In this document: in pieces, positions 5,815-7,087 of the stretch | Layout: each line of letters opens with the position of its first letter | Numbering within the stretch: the first letter of the stretch is position 1 | NCBI GenBank assembly: GCA_964449845.1 | Contig: CAYVES010000133.1 | Location: 1-7,087, forward strand | Direction: 5' to 3' | From: SOKG01 sp964449845 | Lineage (GTDB): Bacteria > Chloroflexota > Dehalococcoidia > SZUA-161 | Length of the DNA stretch: 7,087 nt | The notes under the pieces: model-generated | Seen by the model: only the letters and a program-made list of their open reading frames with translations | Told to the model about the DNA's origin: nothing | The model's database searches: none | Translations under genes and position numbers: made by a program

Positions 5815-6810
5815 ATGAAAGAAGCTGTGTTAGAGGACAAGAGAAGATTCGCGATTGCAGAGGTGCCGGAACCTGTTTTGGAAACAGATGAAGTCTTGAT
5901 AAAAGTACAGTGTTGCGGAATATGCGGTGGTGACCTGCATATTTTCAAGGAAGGCGCCGGTGTAGGACCTGGTCATGAGTTCTCGGGCGACGTTGTTGAA
6001 ATAGGGTCAGACGTGAAGGGATGGAGAATAGGGGACAGAGTAGCATTTGAGCCCAACCTCTCGTGCGGCGAGTGTTTTTGGTGCCGTCAGGGCGATTTGG
6101 GACTCTGCGAGCGATTCTATGTCGAGTTGATAAGATTCAAGGGTGGGTTTGCCACCTACGCTAAGGCTAAGCACTATAACCTTCACAGACTACCTGAAGA
6201 CATGAGCTATGAGCAGGGAGCATTGGTTGAGCCGACAACGTGTGCTTTGCATGCTGTCAAAGTGTCTGGGTTGCGGGAAGGGGATGTTGTTGCAGTGCTG
6301 GGGCTGGGCCCCATCGGGCAGCTTGTGGCACGAGTTGCAAAAGCCTCTGGTGCCAAAGCAGTTTACGCTTCCGAGATCAGCAAATCCAGGATCGAGTTGG
6401 CTAGGGATGCCGTGGACGAGGTCATAGATGCAAACCTGACCAATCCTGTTGACAGAATTCTGGAATTGACACATGGTGTGGGCCCAGACATCGTATTCGA
6501 ATGCGCGGGAAGTGTCCCCACCTCACAGCAGTCAATAGCTCTGGTGAGGAAGGCTGGGACGGTCGTAGTTGAAGCGATATGCTTTGATCCAGTTGAAGTG
6601 ATATTCAATAGCATCGTGTTGAAAGGGATTACGATTAAAGGGTCGCAGTGTTTCTCGCCGGGTGAATATGCCTCTGCACTTAACCTCATAAAGGATCGGA
6701 AGATCGATGTGGCTCCTCTAATAACATGTAAGATGCCTTTGGATGAAATCAACCAGGCATTCGAAAAAGCCTTGAGTGGTGAGGGAGGAAAGATTTTGGT
6801 GGAGCCTTGA
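5815..6810 (+). CDS. Zinc-dependent medium-chain alcohol dehydrogenase
   Basis: This 331-residue protein belongs to the zinc MDR superfamily, in the sorbitol / threonine / butanediol dehydrogenase-like group, which oxidises secondary alcohols or reduces ketones with NAD(H). Catalytic zinc ligands are visible as C37 (CGICGGD), H54-E55 (GHE) and the E139 region (VEP). The structural zinc site is complete at C84, C87, C90 and C98 with canonical spacing. The cofactor glycine motif is GLGPIG (163-168), and E187 at the end of the next strand favours NAD(H) over NADP(H). The length is slightly short for the family (about 340-350 residues) but no domain is missing. AGGAGG (5802-5807) lies 7 bases before the ATG. 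The gene is 174 bases after the ThDP gene on the same strand, separated by stem-loops, and is probably reached by partial read-through. A 2,3-diol, hydroxyketone or polyol substrate is plausible but not shown. Confidence 0.94.
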   Translation: MKEAVLEDKRRFAIAEVPEPVLETDEVLIKVQCCGICGGDLHIFKEGAGVGPGHEFSGDVVEIGSDVKGWRIGDRVAFEPNLSCGECFWCRQGDLGLCERFYVELIRFKGGFATYAKAKHYNLHRLPEDMSYEQGALVEPTTCALHAVKVSGLREGDVVAVLGLGPIGQLVARVAKASGAKAVYASEISKSRIELARDAVDEVIDANLTNPVDRILELTHGVGPDIVFECAGSVPTSQQSIALVRKAGTVVVEAICFDPVEVIFNSIVLKGITIKGSQCFSPGEYASALNLIKDRKIDVAPLITCKMPLDEINQAFEKALSGEGGKILVEP

Positions 6811-7087
6811 AATGGTATGAGGCAACTTATGCCTAGGAGCGTAACGTTCGAGAATTCAACGGCCTCCACCATGCACCCCACCTCCAAATGTAACGAAATG
6901 CACTATTGTTGGGGCATATGGGAGTTCGCATCCGCATTGGTGAGCCTCTTCACCTGTCGCGAACGTGCTCAAAAACGGGGATACCCGCGGTAGCTTCGGT
7001 TACACTTGAGTAATGTGGGGCTCGAAAAGGACTTGATATTATGAGCGTTGATAAATGCCCCTACAAATAATCCTCTGTAACCTATGC
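6811..7087. other. Tail region without a supported gene
   Basis: No open frame here has both a good ribosome binding site and coding-like content. The region begins after the alcohol dehydrogenase stop with a small AGGCA-ACTTA-TGCCT hairpin (6820-6834) lacking a T run, and then holds several further small stem-loops. It may contain the leader of a gene starting beyond the window. I see no tRNA, repeat array or insertion-sequence end. Confidence 0.5.
6924..7003 (+). other. Cluster of predicted stem-loops in the tail region
   Basis: GTTCGC (6924-6929) pairs with GCGAAC (6959-6964) and encloses GGTGA (6939-6943) paired with TCACC (6950-6954). CGGG-GATA-CCCG follows at 6976-6987. Then GTAGC-TTCG-GTTAC (6990-7003) forms a stem closed by a C(UUCG)G tetraloop, a very stable RNA loop. 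An A run, not a T run, follows the first structure, so these are not ordinary terminators. A structured leader or small RNA is possible; short stems also arise by chance. Confidence 0.25.

Noticed and set aside
6363..6887. 174-residue minus-strand open frame overlapping the alcohol dehydrogenase end; GGAGGTG precedes its ATG
   Set aside because: Most of it is antisense to the conserved dehydrogenase C-terminus, and the protein shows no recognisable fold or motif. The ribosome-binding-like site is probably coincidental.
6920..6940. tRNA T-arm-like sequence around GTTCGCATC
   Set aside because: The flanking bases do not pair as a T stem, and no acceptor, D or anticodon arms are found around it.
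6918..7013. Small plus-strand frame of 31 residues beginning MGVRIRIGE
   Set aside because: It has no proper Shine-Dalgarno spacing (GGGG only 3 bases before the ATG), no recognised family, and it overlaps predicted hairpins.
7041..7070. Nine-residue frame (MSVDKCPYK) with AAAAGGA upstream
   Set aside because: It is too short to support as a gene. It could be a leader peptide, but nothing downstream is visible to test this.

Overview
The window carries five complete protein-coding genes and has a compact bacterial layout. A tungsten/molybdenum-type aldehyde:ferredoxin oxidoreductase (AOR, 253-2109 +) is followed by a GNAT acetyltransferase (2171-2815 +). A short-chain dehydrogenase (2873-3634 -) converges on the GNAT gene. 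A thiamine-diphosphate (ThDP) enzyme (3931-5640 +) starts divergently from the dehydrogenase, and a zinc-dependent medium-chain alcohol dehydrogenase (5815-6810 +) follows it. The genes use Shine-Dalgarno sites, and two well-formed sigma-70-type promoters can be read in one intergenic gap, so the host is a bacterium. AOR enzymes are oxygen-sensitive and ferredoxin-linked, which points to an anaerobe. The mixed base composition and gene set would suit an anaerobic Chloroflexota or Desulfobacterota-like lineage, but the sequence does not settle this.

Layout. Bases 1-252 are a leader with no clear promoter. They hold a small weak hairpin and, on the minus strand, a short stretch with coding-like codon use that may be the tail of a decayed gene. 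AOR and GNAT are separated by 61 bases containing an 11-bp stem-loop. GNAT and the dehydrogenase converge with a 57-base gap and no convincing terminator. The 296-base gap between the dehydrogenase and the ThDP enzyme holds two back-to-back promoters, each with 17-base spacing, and short dyads that could be operators. The ThDP-alcohol dehydrogenase gap (174 bases) holds three consecutive stem-loops, the last of them terminator-like. The last 277 bases have no supported gene but several small predicted hairpins.

How the genes may work together (inference). The ThDP enzyme belongs to the acetolactate synthase / 2-hydroxyacyl-CoA lyase / cyclic-dione hydrolase superfamily, many members of which cleave or make a C-C bond next to a carbonyl and can release an aldehyde. 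The two dehydrogenases could interconvert alcohols and ketones (diol, acyloin or hydroxyacid), and AOR could oxidise a resulting aldehyde to the acid with ferredoxin as acceptor. This resembles an anaerobic catabolic module built around C-C cleavage to an aldehyde. The substrate cannot be read from sequence, and no CoA ligase, transporter or dedicated regulator lies inside the window.
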